Source: Verrucomicrobiia bacterium
GTDB lineage: Bacteria; Verrucomicrobiota; Verrucomicrobiia; Limisphaerales; DASXHY01
DNA length: 64,000 nt
Reading direction: 5' to 3'
Assembly (NCBI GenBank): GCA_035629175.1
Contig: DASPIL010000076.1
Span: 62,001 to 126,000 of the forward strand
The translations under genes and the position numbers were made by a program. Each line of letters starts with the position of its first letter. Within the stretch, counting starts at the first letter, position 1. Positions 63,917-64,000 of this stretch are shown here, piece after piece. Under the pieces are notes generated by a model. It was given only the letters and a program-made list of their open reading frames with translations, was not told the DNA's origin and searched no databases.

Positions 63917-64000
63917 ATGAAGCCGCAATACACCGCTCCCGTTCGCCGCATCGATCGTTCCTCCACTGGCTTCACGTTGATCGAACTTCTCGTGGTCATC
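63917..64000 (+). CDS. Pseudopilin-like protein, cut by the window edge
   Basis: The first 28 codons are visible: a short basic leader (MKPQYTAPVRRIDRSS) and the prepilin site [12 protein letters not shown] with Gly-Phe and Glu at +5. It continues past the end of the window. It is the third such gene here. The upstream 116 bases carry an AT-rich stretch (63867-63886) that could be a promoter. Confidence 0.85.
   Translation, partial: MKPQYTAPVRRIDRSSTGFTLIELLVVI

Noticed and set aside
1-64000. CRISPR arrays, insertion sequences, prophage, tRNA or rRNA genes
   Set aside because: No regular spaced repeats, transposase or integrase motifs, terminal repeats, or RNA-gene signatures were found on reading both strands.

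Overview
The window looks like chromosomal DNA of a Verrucomicrobiota bacterium, probably of the Pedosphaera/Limisphaerales type. The evidence is indirect. There are three pseudopilin-like genes with the same N-terminal methylation motif, secreted proteins with autotransporter-associated beta-strand repeats and a shared C-terminal module, an ECF sigma factor next to a receptor-like Ser/Thr kinase, and moderately high G+C with poor Shine-Dalgarno sites. No rRNA, tRNA, CRISPR array, insertion sequence or prophage was recognised.

Left part (1-30.6 kb), housekeeping. It starts with a truncated SurA-like chaperone followed by pdxA. Next come a U32-family protein (RlhA-like), an SDR protein and a class I-beta DAHP synthase (aroF). 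The aroF gene is preceded by what looks like a complete transcription attenuator: a 26-codon leader rich in Phe/Trp/Tyr and an intrinsic terminator. After that lie Fe-S and sulfur genes (NifU-like, rhodanese-like), a metallopeptidase/ATP-grasp pair, a partial suf cluster (sufD-sufU-sufT-sufS, no sufBC), an ECF sigma factor with a kinase/M23 fusion, an esterase, hpt, moaD, moaE, a three-gene fructose-type PTS (EIIC, EIIB, HPr-EI-EIIA fusion), a pseudopilin, hemL, nadE and a DUF192 lipoprotein.

Right part (30.9-63.8 kb), glycan use. Every gene points the same way: MFS sugar transporter, ROK-like kinase, GH125, GH97, GH76 with surface repeats, GH2, GH85 with surface repeats, GH78. A hybrid sensor kinase/response regulator pair follows. 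Then come a large beta-repeat/Ig/LamG-like surface protein, a pseudopilin, a Tat-exported FAD oxidoreductase, a GH2 remnant, a second GH76 fused to a basic-secretory-protein domain, and a GH105-like lipoprotein. The last gene is another pseudopilin cut by the window edge.

The enzyme set (GH85 endo-N-acetylglucosaminidase, GH76 and GH125 alpha-1,6-mannan enzymes, GH2 and GH97 exo-enzymes, GH78 and GH105) suggests breakdown of mannose-rich glycans such as N-glycans or fungal mannan, with possible action on rhamnose-containing or uronic-acid-containing glycans. Several catalytic domains are joined to a beta-strand-repeat stalk that ends in a common C-terminal module instead of an autotransporter barrel. 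This suggests a dedicated way of displaying glycosidases on the cell surface.
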